DNA of 64,000 bases from Spirosoma aerolatum (GCF_002056795.1 NZ_CP020104.1:5279501-5343500), one strand, 5' to 3'; counted from the stretch's first letter, positions 50,360-59,671 are shown. The notes: generated by a model not told the origin, from the sequence alone. A program made the numbers and translations.

Positions 50360-52663
50360 ATGACGTATCGTCAACAAAAGGCCCTCCGAATTGCGGGTTG
50401 GGCATTTCTAAGTATTTTTTTACTGGCCTGTGTAGGAGCGGGTATTGCCTACTCCAAACGGGAAAGTCTTTTACAGTCTACACTTGAACGGGCCATCCGT
50501 AAAGCCAAACGTGACTATAAACTCAATGTCCACATCGGTTCGGCCAAATTTACCGGGCTGAGTTCGGTGGCATTTCAGGACATTTCCGTTGTCCCCGAAG
50601 ACCGCGACAGTCTGGCCCATATCCAGCAAGTAGAAGTAGCCGTTCGGTTCTGGCCCTTACTAACCGGAAAGATTGGCCTATCCGGCATGCTGCTCGACAA
50701 CGGATTTATTCAGGTTGTCAAGCGCGACTCCCTGTCGAATATCGATTTTTTATTGCACAGGAAGCGGGATTCTACAGCCGTGGAAGAAGCGCCCAGAGAA
50801 ACCACTCGCAAAACGGATTTATCCGAAGTAGCTGAAAATCTGATCGATAACATCCTCTCTAAAATTCCTGACGACCTGAACATCAACAATCTGGCGTTTC
50901 GGGTGATGGATAATAATGATACGCTGAACCTGCTGACTAAATCGGCCATCATTCAGAACGAAGAGGTTCGGTCTACCATCTTTCTCAACGGCAATCAGGC
51001 AACCTGGCATATAGCAGGAACCGCCGATCCGGCCGACCGGGAATACAACCTGGCTCTGTATGCCGATGGCAAGCCGATTGAGATACCGTATATCCAGAAA
51101 AAGTACAATTTAAAAGTACAGGTTGATACCCTACGGGCCGAACTGCACGATGTCGACAGGACGGGTGGTGAGTTTCGGATGGAAGGGGCTGGCTCGGTTC
51201 GAAATTTACGCATCAATCACCCTGCTATTGCCCGTACGGATGTGCTGGTTCCCCGAGCGGCTATGGACGCCCACCTGTTCGTTGGTAAAAATTATGTTGG
51301 CGTCGATAGTTCGTCAACACTCCATCTGGGCGAAGTGAGCGCTCATCCTTTTCTGAAATATACGCTTTCCGAAACCCCAGATCAGTCCAACCTGAAGCAG
51401 GCTCGTCATACCTCTCCGGACGACGAGGAGCCTGTAGGGCCGGGGAAAATTTATGAAGTTCAGCTCCATACCGGTCAGATGGAGGCTCAATCGCTGTTTA
51501 ACTCATTCCCCCAAGGACTGTTCGAATCGCTCGAAGGAATGCAGGTAGCCGGCAAACTGAAGTACGACGTTACGTTCCGACTGGACACATCCCTCCCCGA
51601 TTCGGTTGAATTCAACTCTGGCATGACCTCAGAAGGCTTTCAAATCCTGAAAATGGGGCAGACCGATTTTGCCGAAATCAATCATCCGTTTGTTTATACG
51701 CCCTACGAAAAAGGCAAACCCGTCCGCGACATAATCGTTGGGCCGAGCAATCCCGATTATACCCCAATCAACGAAATTTCACCTGATCTTCGCAATGCGC
51801 TGCTGACCTCGGAAGATTACAATTTCTTCACTCACAAAGGATTTAACGAAAAAGCCTTCCGTGTATCGATTGCTACCAATTTTAAGGAAAAGTCGTTCAA
51901 ACGGGGAGCCAGTACAATTTCGATGCAGTTGGTTAAGAATGTGTTTCTGAATCGTAATAAAACGTTATCCCGTAAGGTCGAAGAAATTCTGATTGTCTGG
52001 CTCATCGAAAACCAGCATATCGTTCCGAAAGAACGGATGTATGAAGTATATCTGAACATCATTGAGTGGGGCCGGAATATTTATGGCATTGGCGAAGCCG
52101 CTCGGTATTATTTTGCCAAGCGCCCCGCTGATCTTGACTTAGGGGAGAGTATTTTTCTAGCTTTTGTCGTCCCTCGTCCTAAACACGCTCTCGACTGGTT
52201 CTTGCCCGATGGCACCCTGCAAACCCGAAATGTGCGCGGTTATTTCCGATTGATTGGGCGAATCATGGCACGGCGTGGCCTCACGGCTCCCGACTCCGGC
52301 GCTTATGGTTTCTATGGCGTTCGGCTTCGTGAAGGTCTCCGCCATGAAGTGGCTCCTGTCGATACGACGATGCAAATGGAGGACTTTCTGCCCAACCCGA
52401 ATGGCACTGAACTCGATGACGATGAAGAAGAAAGCGGCACTGGAATCGGTAATTTTTTCCGTCGCCTTTTCAAGGGTAAAAAGGCCGATGAGAAGAAAGA
52501 AGAAGAGCCAACAGTTCAGTCAGAACGAACCGAGTCTGCCTCACCCGAGGTAGCTCCAACCGATACCGTCAAAACGCGCAAGCAACTTCGTCAGGAACGG
52601 CGCGAACAGAAACGCCGGGAAAAAGAAGCCAAGCGATTACAGGAAGAAGGCAACATCCCGTAA
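50360..52663 (+). CDS. AsmA-like / GT51 peptidoglycan glycosyltransferase without transpeptidase
   Basis: A 767-aa membrane protein. One N-terminal transmembrane helix (IAGWAFLSIFLLACVGAGIA) is followed by an AsmA-like periplasmic region to about residue 420. A GT51 transglycosylase domain is at about 450-640, with the catalytic-Glu block LTSEDYNFFTHKGFNEKAFR and KRGASTISMQLVKNVFLNRN, then EEILIVWLIENQHIVPKERM, VYLNIIEWGRNIYGIGEAAR and YYFAKRP. No penicillin-binding transpeptidase domain follows. The C-terminal 80 residues are low-complexity, rich in Glu, Lys and Arg (REQKRREKEAKRLQEE). It polymerises glycan strands or acts in envelope assembly. Confidence 0.88.
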   Translation: MTYRQQKALRIAGWAFLSIFLLACVGAGIAYSKRESLLQSTLERAIRKAKRDYKLNVHIGSAKFTGLSSVAFQDISVVPEDRDSLAHIQQVEVAVRFWPLLTGKIGLSGMLLDNGFIQVVKRDSLSNIDFLLHRKRDSTAVEEAPRETTRKTDLSEVAENLIDNILSKIPDDLNINNLAFRVMDNNDTLNLLTKSAIIQNEEVRSTIFLNGNQATWHIAGTADPADREYNLALYADGKPIEIPYIQKKYNLKVQVDTLRAELHDVDRTGGEFRMEGAGSVRNLRINHPAIARTDVLVPRAAMDAHLFVGKNYVGVDSSSTLHLGEVSAHPFLKYTLSETPDQSNLKQARHTSPDDEEPVGPGKIYEVQLHTGQMEAQSLFNSFPQGLFESLEGMQVAGKLKYDVTFRLDTSLPDSVEFNSGMTSEGFQILKMGQTDFAEINHPFVYTPYEKGKPVRDIIVGPSNPDYTPINEISPDLRNALLTSEDYNFFTHKGFNEKAFRVSIATNFKEKSFKRGASTISMQLVKNVFLNRNKTLSRKVEEILIVWLIENQHIVPKERMYEVYLNIIEWGRNIYGIGEAARYYFAKRPADLDLGESIFLAFVVPRPKHALDWFLPDGTLQTRNVRGYFRLIGRIMARRGLTAPDSGAYGFYGVRLREGLRHEVAPVDTTMQMEDFLPNPNGTELDDDEEESGTGIGNFFRRLFKGKKADEKKEEEPTVQSERTESASPEVAPTDTVKTRKQLRQERREQKRREKEAKRLQEEGNIP

Positions 52664-52667
52664 CGCA

Positions 52668-52689
52668 GTAACGCGGACAGGATGTCCGC
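52668..52689 (+). repeat. GTAAC-tagged hairpin (REP-like), single copy
   Basis: GTAAC (52668-52672) is followed by GCGGACA-GGA-TGTCCGC, a 7-bp hairpin with a 3-nt loop. It lies just after the GT51 stop codon. A second GTAACGC immediately precedes it (52660-52666). The tag plus GC-rich hairpin matches the inverted pair at 22430-22494 and the copy at 59046-59068. Confidence 0.6.
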
Positions 52690-52708
52690 ATTGTTTAAAT
52701 ATATCAAC

Positions 52709-53080
52709 ATGAAATCACTCATTCGCGTTATTCTGGTTCTCCTTGTTATCGGTGGCGTCATTGCTATTGTCATTTCGCAACGAAATCACACAGTCCTTTC
52801 GGCTAACACCATTGATCTGCGCGTAGACTGTTCCGATATCGATAATGTACTGGTTACTTCATCGGTGAATGTAGCCGTTCAAAATTTATCGTCCCGTTCA
52901 CACAACGATATATCCGTCAAGATCAGGGCCTACGATGAAGCAGGTAATCTACTGAAAGAAAAGTATACCACTTTCTCCCGAATGCTCCCGCCCAAAAGCA
53001 TATTTGATAAACCCGTGACTTTACCAGCAAAAACCAAACGCTGCGATTGCCAGATTGTCAGCTCGCACCCATTCAACTAA
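52709..53080 (+). CDS. Small membrane-anchored protein, LEA14/FxLYD-like
   Basis: A 123-aa protein from ATG 52709 (MKSLIRVILVLLVIGGVIAI), with one N-terminal transmembrane anchor. About 90 residues of beta-sandwich type follow (VLVTSSVNVAVQNLSSRSHN, ISVKIRAYDEAGNLLKEKYT, LPAKTKRCDCQIVS). The pattern resembles FxLYD or LEA14-like domains. An upstream in-frame ATG at 52682 lies inside the REP-like hairpin and is unlikely. It follows the GT51 gene by 45 bp. Function unknown. Confidence 0.65.
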   Translation: MKSLIRVILVLLVIGGVIAIVISQRNHTVLSANTIDLRVDCSDIDNVLVTSSVNVAVQNLSSRSHNDISVKIRAYDEAGNLLKEKYTTFSRMLPPKSIFDKPVTLPAKTKRCDCQIVSSHPFN

Positions 53081-53117
53081 AAGTAGTAAAGATCTCGTTC
53101 AGCGTATGCTTCAGGCG

Positions 53118-53717
53118 TTAACGGGTCGAATTATACAGAATAAAATAGAGCGGAATACAGGCATAAATGCTCATCGATACCCACGGATGAACGAAAGCCA
53201 GTATACCACCTATCAGATAGAACACTGGTCCAAATACTACCGACCGAATCGTCGCCTGCCGAAATTGGACTAAATCGATCTCTGGTTTTAAGACGAGTTT
53301 GTTTCGAAGCGCGTACCAACGGATAAAACTAAAGGTCAGGGCCATCATGGCCAGAACGAATCCAAACATAAAGGCAGCCAGCGGATTCGAAAGATAATCG
53401 CCCATAAGGGCCGTTGGAAATGGAATAAATGAACACCACAACAGCAACAAAGCATTAAGCCAGAAAAAGCTGTGGGTCACCCGCTCAATCTGGTCCAGAA
53501 TTCGATGATGGTTCACCCAAATCACGCATACGATCAGAAAACTGATTACCCAGCTACTAATCTTGGGGAGTAATGAAACCAATGCCTCTCCCAGTTCACG
53601 AACCGATTCGGCTTGCACAAGATGTGGCACCTTAATTTCCAGTACCAGCAACGTTACAATAATCGCAAAAACACCGTCGCTGAATGCTTCTACCCGTGAT
53701 TTAGAGAAGTAATCCAT
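53118..53717 (-). CDS. TMEM175-family (DUF1211) potassium-channel-like membrane protein
   Basis: A 199-aa inner-membrane protein with six hydrophobic segments. The first helix carries the pore signature RVEAFSDGVFAIIVTLLVLE. Bacterial TMEM175 proteins form tetrameric K+ channels with a hydrophobic filter. It lies 9 bp downstream of the F420/NADP oxidoreductase-like gene on the same strand. A truncated relative is at 24101-24229. Confidence 0.9.
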   Translation of the reverse strand: MDYFSKSRVEAFSDGVFAIIVTLLVLEIKVPHLVQAESVRELGEALVSLLPKISSWVISFLIVCVIWVNHHRILDQIERVTHSFFWLNALLLLWCSFIPFPTALMGDYLSNPLAAFMFGFVLAMMALTFSFIRWYALRNKLVLKPEIDLVQFRQATIRSVVFGPVFYLIGGILAFVHPWVSMSIYACIPLYFILYNSTR

Positions 53718-53726
53718 TGTAGCAAC

Positions 53727-54347
53727 TCAACGCTTTAAAACGGTAAAAGCCATACTCCGCCCATACCCTTGAAAAAGGGCTAAATTGATCCAGTTTAGCG
53801 CTAATTGTTCTATGAGGGTAAGCTTATCGTTTCCGCCCAGGTCATAGCAGTCTGAAAAGCCAATTTCTCTGGCCAGTTGAGCGGCAATGGCTTTGCCTTT
53901 CAGGCTGTCACCTGCCATAAACATATCGGCGGCCTGGTCGCCATAATGTGGGTTGAGTATATTTTCAAAGCCGGTTGTGTTGAAACACTTTACCACATCG
54001 CGAGTGACTGTATTGGCCAGAATGGCATTGGTCGTGTTATCGAATCCGGCTGGTCCCATGCCTCGGACACTATTCATGGTATCGATAATGACTTTGTCAG
54101 TGGTGTCACCTAATTCCTGAACTACGTCTATCGTTTTCAAGGCAGGGGTAGCCAGCACAATAACCTCTGCCTGTGCAACCGCATGGTTTGGTGAAGTAAA
54201 GCGGTCTTCTCCGATTTTTGTGGCTAGCTTGACTGACTTTTCAGAAAGTGGAAATCGAGCGCCAATCAATACGGTATGGCCAACTTCAATAAAGCGTTGG
54301 GCTAATGCTCCTCCAACGTTGCCGGAACCAATAATAGCAATGATCAT
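53727..54347 (-). CDS. NADPH-dependent F420 reductase-like (NAD(P)-binding) protein
   Basis: A 206-aa Rossmann-fold protein. It starts MIIAIIGSGNVGGALAQRFI, a dinucleotide-binding GxGxxG loop, followed by GHTVLIGARFPLSEKS, VIVLATPALKTIDVVQELGD, IIDTMNSVRGMGPAGFDNTT and VVKCFNTTGFENI. This is the F420-NADP oxidoreductase-like/NpdG family. In Bacteroidota, which lack F420 pathways, these act on other substrates. Cytoplasmic; probably cotranscribed with the TMEM175 gene. Confidence 0.85.
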   Translation of the reverse strand: MIIAIIGSGNVGGALAQRFIEVGHTVLIGARFPLSEKSVKLATKIGEDRFTSPNHAVAQAEVIVLATPALKTIDVVQELGDTTDKVIIDTMNSVRGMGPAGFDNTTNAILANTVTRDVVKCFNTTGFENILNPHYGDQAADMFMAGDSLKGKAIAAQLAREIGFSDCYDLGGNDKLTLIEQLALNWINLALFQGYGRSMAFTVLKR

Positions 54348-54383
54348 CGTTAATAATCTGATAAATGATAATACAGAGTTGTT

Positions 54384-55166
54384 TCATTGTTTGTGCTGGC
54401 TACGTAGGGTATAGGCTAGACCAACCGTCAGTATTTTGTCGTCGGGCTGGATTTTCGTAATCACCACATTCTCATGCGTAAAGGTATAAATCGCATTGAA
54501 TGCCAGCCCCCGCCAGATTGGGAAATCAAAACCGATGTCGTATTGCCAGCGGTAGTTGTGGGTATCCGAAAAAGCGGGCTGATAGTAGGCATCGTAATAG
54601 AGTCGCAGGTAATTATCGAACAAATAATGCCAGCCACCCAACCAGACTGTGCCGCGCCAGATAGCAATAGATTGGGAGCCGTTGTACCGAGTCTCGTTAT
54701 ACATATCAGCCGTAAAACGGGTGTTCTCATAGACTGTCCCCGCCGATAGTTTCAGTACATGCCTGGGCTTGCTAATGAGTTGCAACGTGGCTCCGGCTCC
54801 GGTAAAATAGCGTAGGTCGATTTTTCGGCGGTAGTTGGTCGATATGTAGGCAATAGCAAACGGGTACACACGCCGTTCAGGGTGGTAGTAGAGATAATTC
54901 CGGCTGAACAGGTCATTGTCGGCTTTGACCGAGTAGAACGACTGATACAAACTGGAGTTCTGAGACTTGAACACCCACGCCCGAACCGGAGATATAATTA
55001 AATCCAACTTACTCCGCACAGTGCTCACGTCCACATTACCTTGCTGAAAATTGCCTGTCAATGACATCCGAATCTGAAATCGGGAAGAATCACTCTCATT
55101 AAGTTGGGCACAACTCATGGTTGCCAGCCCGGTCAGTAAGAAGACAGATAAAATAGCCTCCCTCAT
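54384..55166 (-). CDS. DUF481 family outer-membrane protein
   Basis: A 260-aa exported protein from ATG 55166 (MREAILSVFLLTGLATMSCA), with a cleavable signal. The barrel begins with FQIRMSLTGNFQQGNVDVST, the typical DUF481 opening, and ends KILTVGLAYTLRSQ. A Cys near the end of the signal (MSCAQ) could make it a lipoprotein, but the barrel pattern argues for a porin-like protein. It stands alone. Function unknown. Confidence 0.75.
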   Translation of the reverse strand: MREAILSVFLLTGLATMSCAQLNESDSSRFQIRMSLTGNFQQGNVDVSTVRSKLDLIISPVRAWVFKSQNSSLYQSFYSVKADNDLFSRNYLYYHPERRVYPFAIAYISTNYRRKIDLRYFTGAGATLQLISKPRHVLKLSAGTVYENTRFTADMYNETRYNGSQSIAIWRGTVWLGGWHYLFDNYLRLYYDAYYQPAFSDTHNYRWQYDIGFDFPIWRGLAFNAIYTFTHENVVITKIQPDDKILTVGLAYTLRSQHKQ

Positions 55167-55285
55167 TGGCTTATCAGTACATCCCAGGTGCATCGGAGAA
55201 GGATGGAAATAAATTTACTGCTCCAACGGAGGCATCGACCCTAAAATAGCCTGTAGAATGCCTCCGTTAGGATTACGTTTGTGGG

Positions 55286-55642
55286 TTAATAGAAAAACTG
55301 CTCCTGCACGATTTTTCCATCCTTTACAGTATACACGGCGATTTCATCCATCTTCATCCGGTTACCATCTTTGAAGCTTAGGTCGAGGCCAATTGTCATC
55401 GCGATTTGATTACCCGCAACCAACGGTCCGCCAACGCTCCCACCGTGAACTTCCTGAATCATAGCCTGAAACTGATTCCCTTTTGCTACGATAGCCTCCA
55501 ATCCCGCTACCGATTGCATACCCTGTGCACTGGCGGGCTCAATACTTTGGGCATCCTGAGCATACAATTCGCGCTGGGCTTGCTCATACTTACCCTCGCT
55601 GCAGAGTGCCACCAAACGGTCGGCAATTTCCTGTGTTGTCAT
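55286..55642 (-). CDS. SnoaL/NTF2-like protein
   Basis: A 118-aa protein of the nuclear-transport-factor-2 fold: TTQEIADRLVALCSEGKYEQ, AQRELYAQDAQSIEP, GLEAIVAKGNQFQAMIQEVH, MKMDEIAVYTVKDGKIVQEQ, FFY. Such stand-alone folds bind small hydrophobic ligands or act as isomerases. No catalytic residues are clear. Cytoplasmic, monocistronic. Confidence 0.85.
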   Translation of the reverse strand: MTTQEIADRLVALCSEGKYEQAQRELYAQDAQSIEPASAQGMQSVAGLEAIVAKGNQFQAMIQEVHGGSVGGPLVAGNQIAMTIGLDLSFKDGNRMKMDEIAVYTVKDGKIVQEQFFY

Positions 55643-55750
55643 ATAGTTTGAATGGATTTATGAACGAATAGCAACGGAGTTCCCATTGAATCGTCAGGTA
55701 AGACGGTTTCGATAGGAAATGACATCTATACCTAGTTACTTATTACTGCG

Positions 55751-56521
55751 CTATTCGCCCAATGCTTCGATAATGGCACGGGCCGTTTCGGCACCACTAA
55801 AGTTCTGCTGCCCCGTAATCAGATTTCCATCGCGAATGGCAAAGCCACGCCATAGACCCGCCTGCACATAGTTAGCTCCCAGTTTCTTTAGCTCGTCTTC
55901 AATACGCCAGGGCATTACATGCGTATCGCGTGCTAGCAGTCCATAATCCCATACGGCATTGTCCGCAAAATCTTCTTCGACATTGGCAAAGCCCGTTACG
56001 GTTTTGCCTTTGGCCAGGTACTCGCCATTGCTCAGTTTAGCATAGCGTAAAATGGCCGTTCCATGACAGAGCGCCGAGGTTACTTTACCACTTTCGTAAA
56101 ACTCAACAAACTTTTGGTGCAGCTCAATTGCGTTTTCGAACGTGAACATAGGGGCTTGTCCGCCCGCTACAACCAACGCATCGAAATCAGCTATGTTTAG
56201 CTCAGAAATTGGCTTTGTCGCATCGACCAGGGCTCGCAACTTGTCGGTATGAATGAAACCCTGCGAGATGAGGTCTGTCGATGAATACCCACTCGCGTCG
56301 TTGGGATCGCTCATAGCATCGGGCTCACATTTACCACCGCTTGGACTGAAAATTTCCACTTCATAGCCCTTCTCGGCGAATTCATAGTAGGGATGGGTAA
56401 GCTCACTCCACCAAAAACCAACCGGCCAGCCTGTGGTGGTTGAAACGGCCGGATTGGAAATCACAATTGCAATGCGTTTAGGGCGCTTTATATTAACCAG
56501 ATTTGGGTCTTTGAGGCTCAT
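55751..56521 (-). CDS. DJ-1/PfpI-family class-I glutamine-amidotransferase-like protein
   Basis: A 256-aa protein. The nucleophile elbow is SGKVTSALCHGTAILRYAKL, with Cys then His. Upstream come YYEFAEKGYEVEIFSPSGGK, PDAMSDPNDASGY and FDALVVAGGQAPMFTFENA. This matches the Hsp31-like/DJ-1 group with glyoxalase III or stress-protease-like roles. It is divergent from an HxlR regulator with interlocked promoters, suggesting induction by electrophile stress. Confidence 0.88.
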   Translation of the reverse strand: MSLKDPNLVNIKRPKRIAIVISNPAVSTTTGWPVGFWWSELTHPYYEFAEKGYEVEIFSPSGGKCEPDAMSDPNDASGYSSTDLISQGFIHTDKLRALVDATKPISELNIADFDALVVAGGQAPMFTFENAIELHQKFVEFYESGKVTSALCHGTAILRYAKLSNGEYLAKGKTVTGFANVEEDFADNAVWDYGLLARDTHVMPWRIEDELKKLGANYVQAGLWRGFAIRDGNLITGQQNFSGAETARAIIEALGE

Positions 56522-56564
56522 GATCTATCAGTTGTTTAGTCAGATTTTTGTTGATTGACCTGAA

Positions 56565-56591
56565 CAAAAGTAGAATACCTACGTACCTTTG
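56565..56591. promoter_or_regulatory. Interlocked divergent promoters of the DJ-1-like and HxlR genes
   Basis: On the plus strand TACCTTTG (56584-56591) is an exact -7 box for the HxlR gene. On the minus strand TACTTTTG (complement of 56565-56572) is an exact -7 box for the DJ-1-like gene. The two boxes are 11 bp apart, so each promoter overlaps the other. Confidence 0.6.
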
Positions 56592-56660
56592 TAAATATAT
56601 ATACATATAAGTGTGATACTCTCCTTTTAGAGAGTATCTGATTAACAACGAATTACTCGT

Positions 56661-57020
56661 ATGCCTGATTTCTTGCACAACGGAAAGCTCTACTATAATC
56701 CCGTAGAGTTTGCCATGGCCCATATCGGTGGCACCTGGAAAATGCCTATTCTTTGGCGGCTCAATAAGCAGGTTATGCGTTATAGTGAACTAAAAAAATA
56801 CCTGCCTCATATCAGTCATAAAATGCTGACGACCCAGTTGCGCGAACTGGAAGAACACGGGTTTGTAACGCGTACAGTTTACCCGGTCGTTCCTCCTCAT
56901 GTTGAGTATGCAATTACTGAAAAAGGCCGTCGGGTCATTCCTGTCATCGAAACAATCCGACAGTTTGGCCGGGAACTGATGAATGAATATGGAGTTGAAG
57001 AGCGTAAACCGCAACAATAA
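56661..57020 (+). CDS. HxlR-family transcriptional regulator
   Basis: A 119-aa winged-helix regulator: YNPVEFAMAHIGGTWKMPIL, LWRLNKQVMRYSELKKYLPH, SHKMLTTQLRELEEHGFVTR, TVYPVVPPHVEYAITEKGRR. The usual N-terminal Cys of redox-sensing HxlR proteins is absent from the expected position. It is transcribed away from the DJ-1-like gene through an interlocked promoter and probably represses it and itself. Confidence 0.93.
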   Translation: MPDFLHNGKLYYNPVEFAMAHIGGTWKMPILWRLNKQVMRYSELKKYLPHISHKMLTTQLRELEEHGFVTRTVYPVVPPHVEYAITEKGRRVIPVIETIRQFGRELMNEYGVEERKPQQ

Positions 57021-57050
57021 ATCGTTAGTCCCCTCAACGAAACATTCGTA

Positions 57051-57683
57051 TTAATCCCCGGTAATCGTAACGGCTTTGTGCAGGTACATTTCGCTTTCTA
57101 GCTGATCGAGCAAAAAAGCCGCTACGTCGGCCCGACTAATACTGGGCAGGGCGAAGGTTGAAAAAGGCAGGTGTTCCCCCAGTCGATAGTGTCCAGTTAG
57201 GGGTCCATCTGTCAGCCGGGTTGGCCGGGCAATGATCCAGTCGAGATCACTTTCCCGGATAGCTTTTTCCTGTTTCTCTTTTTCGTCGATAGATCCCTTC
57301 AGGAGCGTTTTAATAATCAATTTACTGGGCAAAGGCGCTTCCTCATAGCTGGTACCAACCCCTAACGACGACACTACCAATAACCTATGAACGCCACAGC
57401 GTTTCATAACGTCCATCAGATTAACGGTACCCTGTGCTACGGTCTCATCTTTCTGACCGGGTCGGCTCCCCAACGCACATAAAACAACATCCTGACGCCG
57501 GACGGCTGGCAACAGAGTTTCCAGGTTCAATACATCACCCGTAAAAACGGTAAGATTGGGATGTTGAATACCTAATTTAGATGGATCGCGGACAAAGGCT
57601 GTAACATAATGTCCGCGCTGAAGGGCCTGCTCCACTGCCTGTTTTCCAGTTCCTCCTGTGGCCCCTACGACTAGTACTTGCAT
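57051..57683 (-). CDS. NAD(P)H-binding SDR-like protein (atypical, NmrA/BVR-B type)
   Basis: A 210-aa Rossmann protein from ATG 57683 (MQVLVVGATGGTGKQAVEQA), with the GATGGTG dinucleotide loop. GHYVTAFVRDPSKLG, DVVLCALGSRPGQKDE, HRLLVVSSLGVGTSYEEAPL and DLDWIIARPTRLTDGPLTGH follow. This is the NAD(P)-binding_10 type related to biliverdin reductase B, with the active-site Tyr/Lys of classic SDRs not apparent. Substrate unknown. Cytoplasmic. Confidence 0.88.
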   Translation of the reverse strand: MQVLVVGATGGTGKQAVEQALQRGHYVTAFVRDPSKLGIQHPNLTVFTGDVLNLETLLPAVRRQDVVLCALGSRPGQKDETVAQGTVNLMDVMKRCGVHRLLVVSSLGVGTSYEEAPLPSKLIIKTLLKGSIDEKEKQEKAIRESDLDWIIARPTRLTDGPLTGHYRLGEHLPFSTFALPSISRADVAAFLLDQLESEMYLHKAVTITGD

Positions 57684-57753
57684 AAAAAATGGCTGATTCT
57701 GGTAAGTATAACGCAAAATCAGTCATTCAGTTTATACGATAATTCGCATACTT

Positions 57754-58431
57754 TTACGATTCCAGCAAATCAGGCCGACGGGTTCGGGTGCGTTCCAGTG
57801 CCTGCTCGTAGCGCCATTCATCAATTTTCGCTTCGTGGCCCGATAGCAAAATATCGGGTACTCGATGGCCTTCAAACTCAGCTGGGCGGGTATAAACCGG
57901 CGGGGCCAGTAAATTGTCCTGAAACGAATCGGTCAGGGCTGATGTTTCGTCGTTCAACACACCTGGCAACAGCCGAATGATCGCATCGGACAGTACACAG
58001 GCTGCCAACTCGCCACCCGACAGCACATAATCGCCGATACTGATTTCACGAGTCACGAATAATTCCCTGGCTCGCTCATCAATCCCTTTATAATGACCAC
58101 AGAGAATGATTAGATTCTTTCTTAACGAGAGCGTATTCGCTGTTTTCTGGCTCAGTCGCTCCCCATCGGGTGTCATATAGATGACTTCATCGTAGGTTCG
58201 CTCAGCCTGTAGTGCTCGTATGCAACGGGCAATGGGTTCAATCTGCATCACCATACCCGCACCGCCCCCAAAGGCATAGTCGTCTACCCGGCGATGTTTA
58301 TCCAGGGTATAATCGCGCAAGTCATGCACCACCACTTCTACATAACCGCCTGCCTGCGCCCGTTGTAGAATCGAGTGAGCGAAGAAACTTTCCAGAAGTT
58401 TGGGCAGGCAGGTGATAATATCAATCCTCAT
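57754..58431 (-). CDS. trmD: tRNA (guanine37-N1)-methyltransferase
   Basis: A 225-aa SPOUT methyltransferase that makes m1G37 next to the anticodon and prevents frameshifting. It has [72 protein letters not shown] and [20 protein letters not shown], the trefoil-knot S-adenosylmethionine site. [20 protein letters not shown] follows. It overlaps rimM by 11 bp and is the last gene of the rpsP-rimM-trmD order. Confidence 0.97.
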   Translation of the reverse strand: MRIDIITCLPKLLESFFAHSILQRAQAGGYVEVVVHDLRDYTLDKHRRVDDYAFGGGAGMVMQIEPIARCIRALQAERTYDEVIYMTPDGERLSQKTANTLSLRKNLIILCGHYKGIDERARELFVTREISIGDYVLSGGELAACVLSDAIIRLLPGVLNDETSALTDSFQDNLLAPPVYTRPAEFEGHRVPDILLSGHEAKIDEWRYEQALERTRTRRPDLLES

Positions 58432-59008
58432 CCGTATCGTCCGTGTCGCCTTCGATTTCTGGCGTATCCTTCCCGCTTTCGTTCATGTAAATATCCAGCA
58501 ACCCATCAGGCAATACAACGTTGAGCTTTTTGCTGGCGCGATCTACCGAACGAACAATATCACTATTGATCGGAATTAGTACTTCCTTTCCCTGATAGTC
58601 CATCGTAATCAAATCCTGCGCATTCATGGCATATACGCCCTGCACAATACCCAATTCACCCGCTTCGGCATCCACTACCTGATACCCCACAATTTCATGG
58701 AAATAGAATCGGGTTTCATCAGTTATCGGTTCCAGTTCACTCAAGGGTAAGTAGGCACCACAGTTGATCAGGCGCTCCGCCTGCTCGATGGTATCGACAT
58801 CCTCGAAGGCAATAATAGCCCGGCTCCCCTTCACGATCGCAATCGATTCGATAAAATAGGGAATCAGCTCTCCCTTTACATCGAGCAGTACCGACTCCAG
58901 ATCGGCATACTCATCGGGCTGGTCAACATCCAGAAAAAGAACCAACTCACCATTCACGCCATGCGTTTTGGTAATATGGCCGACCTGGTAACAATCGTCT
59001 TTGGTCAT
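58421..59008 (-). CDS. rimM: 16S rRNA processing / 30S maturation factor
   Basis: A 195-aa RimM. The N-terminal beta-barrel has [20 protein letters not shown], and the C-terminal PRC-barrel has [19 protein letters not shown] and [20 protein letters not shown] with [13 protein letters not shown]. It helps assemble the 30S head around S19. A short acidic tail ([12 protein letters not shown]) is additional. It overlaps trmD and lies about 120 bp after rpsP, with a terminator and a REP-like hairpin between. Confidence 0.96.
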   Translation of the reverse strand: MTKDDCYQVGHITKTHGVNGELVLFLDVDQPDEYADLESVLLDVKGELIPYFIESIAIVKGSRAIIAFEDVDTIEQAERLINCGAYLPLSELEPITDETRFYFHEIVGYQVVDAEAGELGIVQGVYAMNAQDLITMDYQGKEVLIPINSDIVRSVDRASKKLNVVLPDGLLDIYMNESGKDTPEIEGDTDDTDED

Positions 59009-59045
59009 AGGTAATGCGGCTGAGTAGCCACTGTTTTGCCTAAAA

Positions 59046-59068
59046 GCACGGATTTTCAGCCGTGTTAC
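59046..59068 (-). repeat. GTAAC-tagged hairpin (REP-like) between rpsP and rimM
   Basis: On the minus strand it reads GTAAC then ACGGCTGAAAATCCGT-GC, a hairpin with CACGG/CCGTG arms. It belongs to the same tag-plus-hairpin family as 22430-22494 and 52668-52689. Confidence 0.55.
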
Positions 59069-59072
59069 TTAT

Positions 59073-59108
59073 AAAAAGAGCCTATTCGAGTACGAACAGG
59101 CTCTTTAT
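59073..59108 (-). terminator. Terminator or attenuator downstream of rpsP
   Basis: AAAGAGCCT (59075-59083) and AGGCTCTTT (59098-59106) form a 9-bp stem with TTCG/CGAA pairing inside the loop, flanked by A/T runs. It lies 22 bp after the rpsP stop in the direction of transcription and would reduce readthrough into rimM-trmD. Confidence 0.75.
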
Positions 59109-59128
59109 TAACAGGATTTCTGGAAAAA

Positions 59129-59671
59129 CTATTCCGCAGCAGGGGTTTCTTCAGCGGCTGGCGCTTCCGTAGCGGGCGCTTCTTCAGCAGCCACTTCGGC
59201 TACAGGCTCTTCTACTTTGTTTTTCTTAGCAATTGCTTCAGCACGCGCTTCATTTACCTTTTTCTCAGCTTCCAGACGAGCGGCACGAGCCTCTTCTTTA
59301 GTCTGCGCTTTGGTGTCAGCAGCACCGGCTTTACGGTTTTCTTTATCGCCTTGCCAGGTTGCGAATTTCTCGTCGGCCTGTTCCTGCGAAATAGCACCTT
59401 TGTTAACACCTACCTGCAGGTGCTTACGATACATTATACCTTCGTGCGACAATACCGAACGAGCGGTATCGGTTGGTTGTGCACCGACCAGAAGCCAGTG
59501 AAGAGCCCGCTCCGATTTCAATACAACCGTCGACGGATCGGTATTGGGGTTGTATGAACCGATTTTTTCAATGAACCGGCCATCGCGTGGAGAAGTCGAC
59601 TCTGCAACGACGATGTCGTACATTGCTCTTTTTTTGCGTCCACGACGCGCTAAACGAATTTTAACAGCCAT
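59129..59671 (-). CDS. rpsP: 30S ribosomal protein S16
   Basis: A 180-aa S16. The conserved core is residues 1-80: [40 protein letters not shown] and [20 protein letters not shown]. The remaining 100 residues are a Lys/Glu/Ala-rich tail ending in [17 protein letters not shown], an extension seen in Bacteroidota S16. E. coli S16 is about 82 aa, so more than half of this protein is tail. First gene of the rpsP-rimM-trmD set. Confidence 0.97.
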   Translation of the reverse strand: MAVKIRLARRGRKKRAMYDIVVAESTSPRDGRFIEKIGSYNPNTDPSTVVLKSERALHWLLVGAQPTDTARSVLSHEGIMYRKHLQVGVNKGAISQEQADEKFATWQGDKENRKAGAADTKAQTKEEARAARLEAEKKVNEARAEAIAKKNKVEEPVAEVAAEEAPATEAPAAEETPAAE

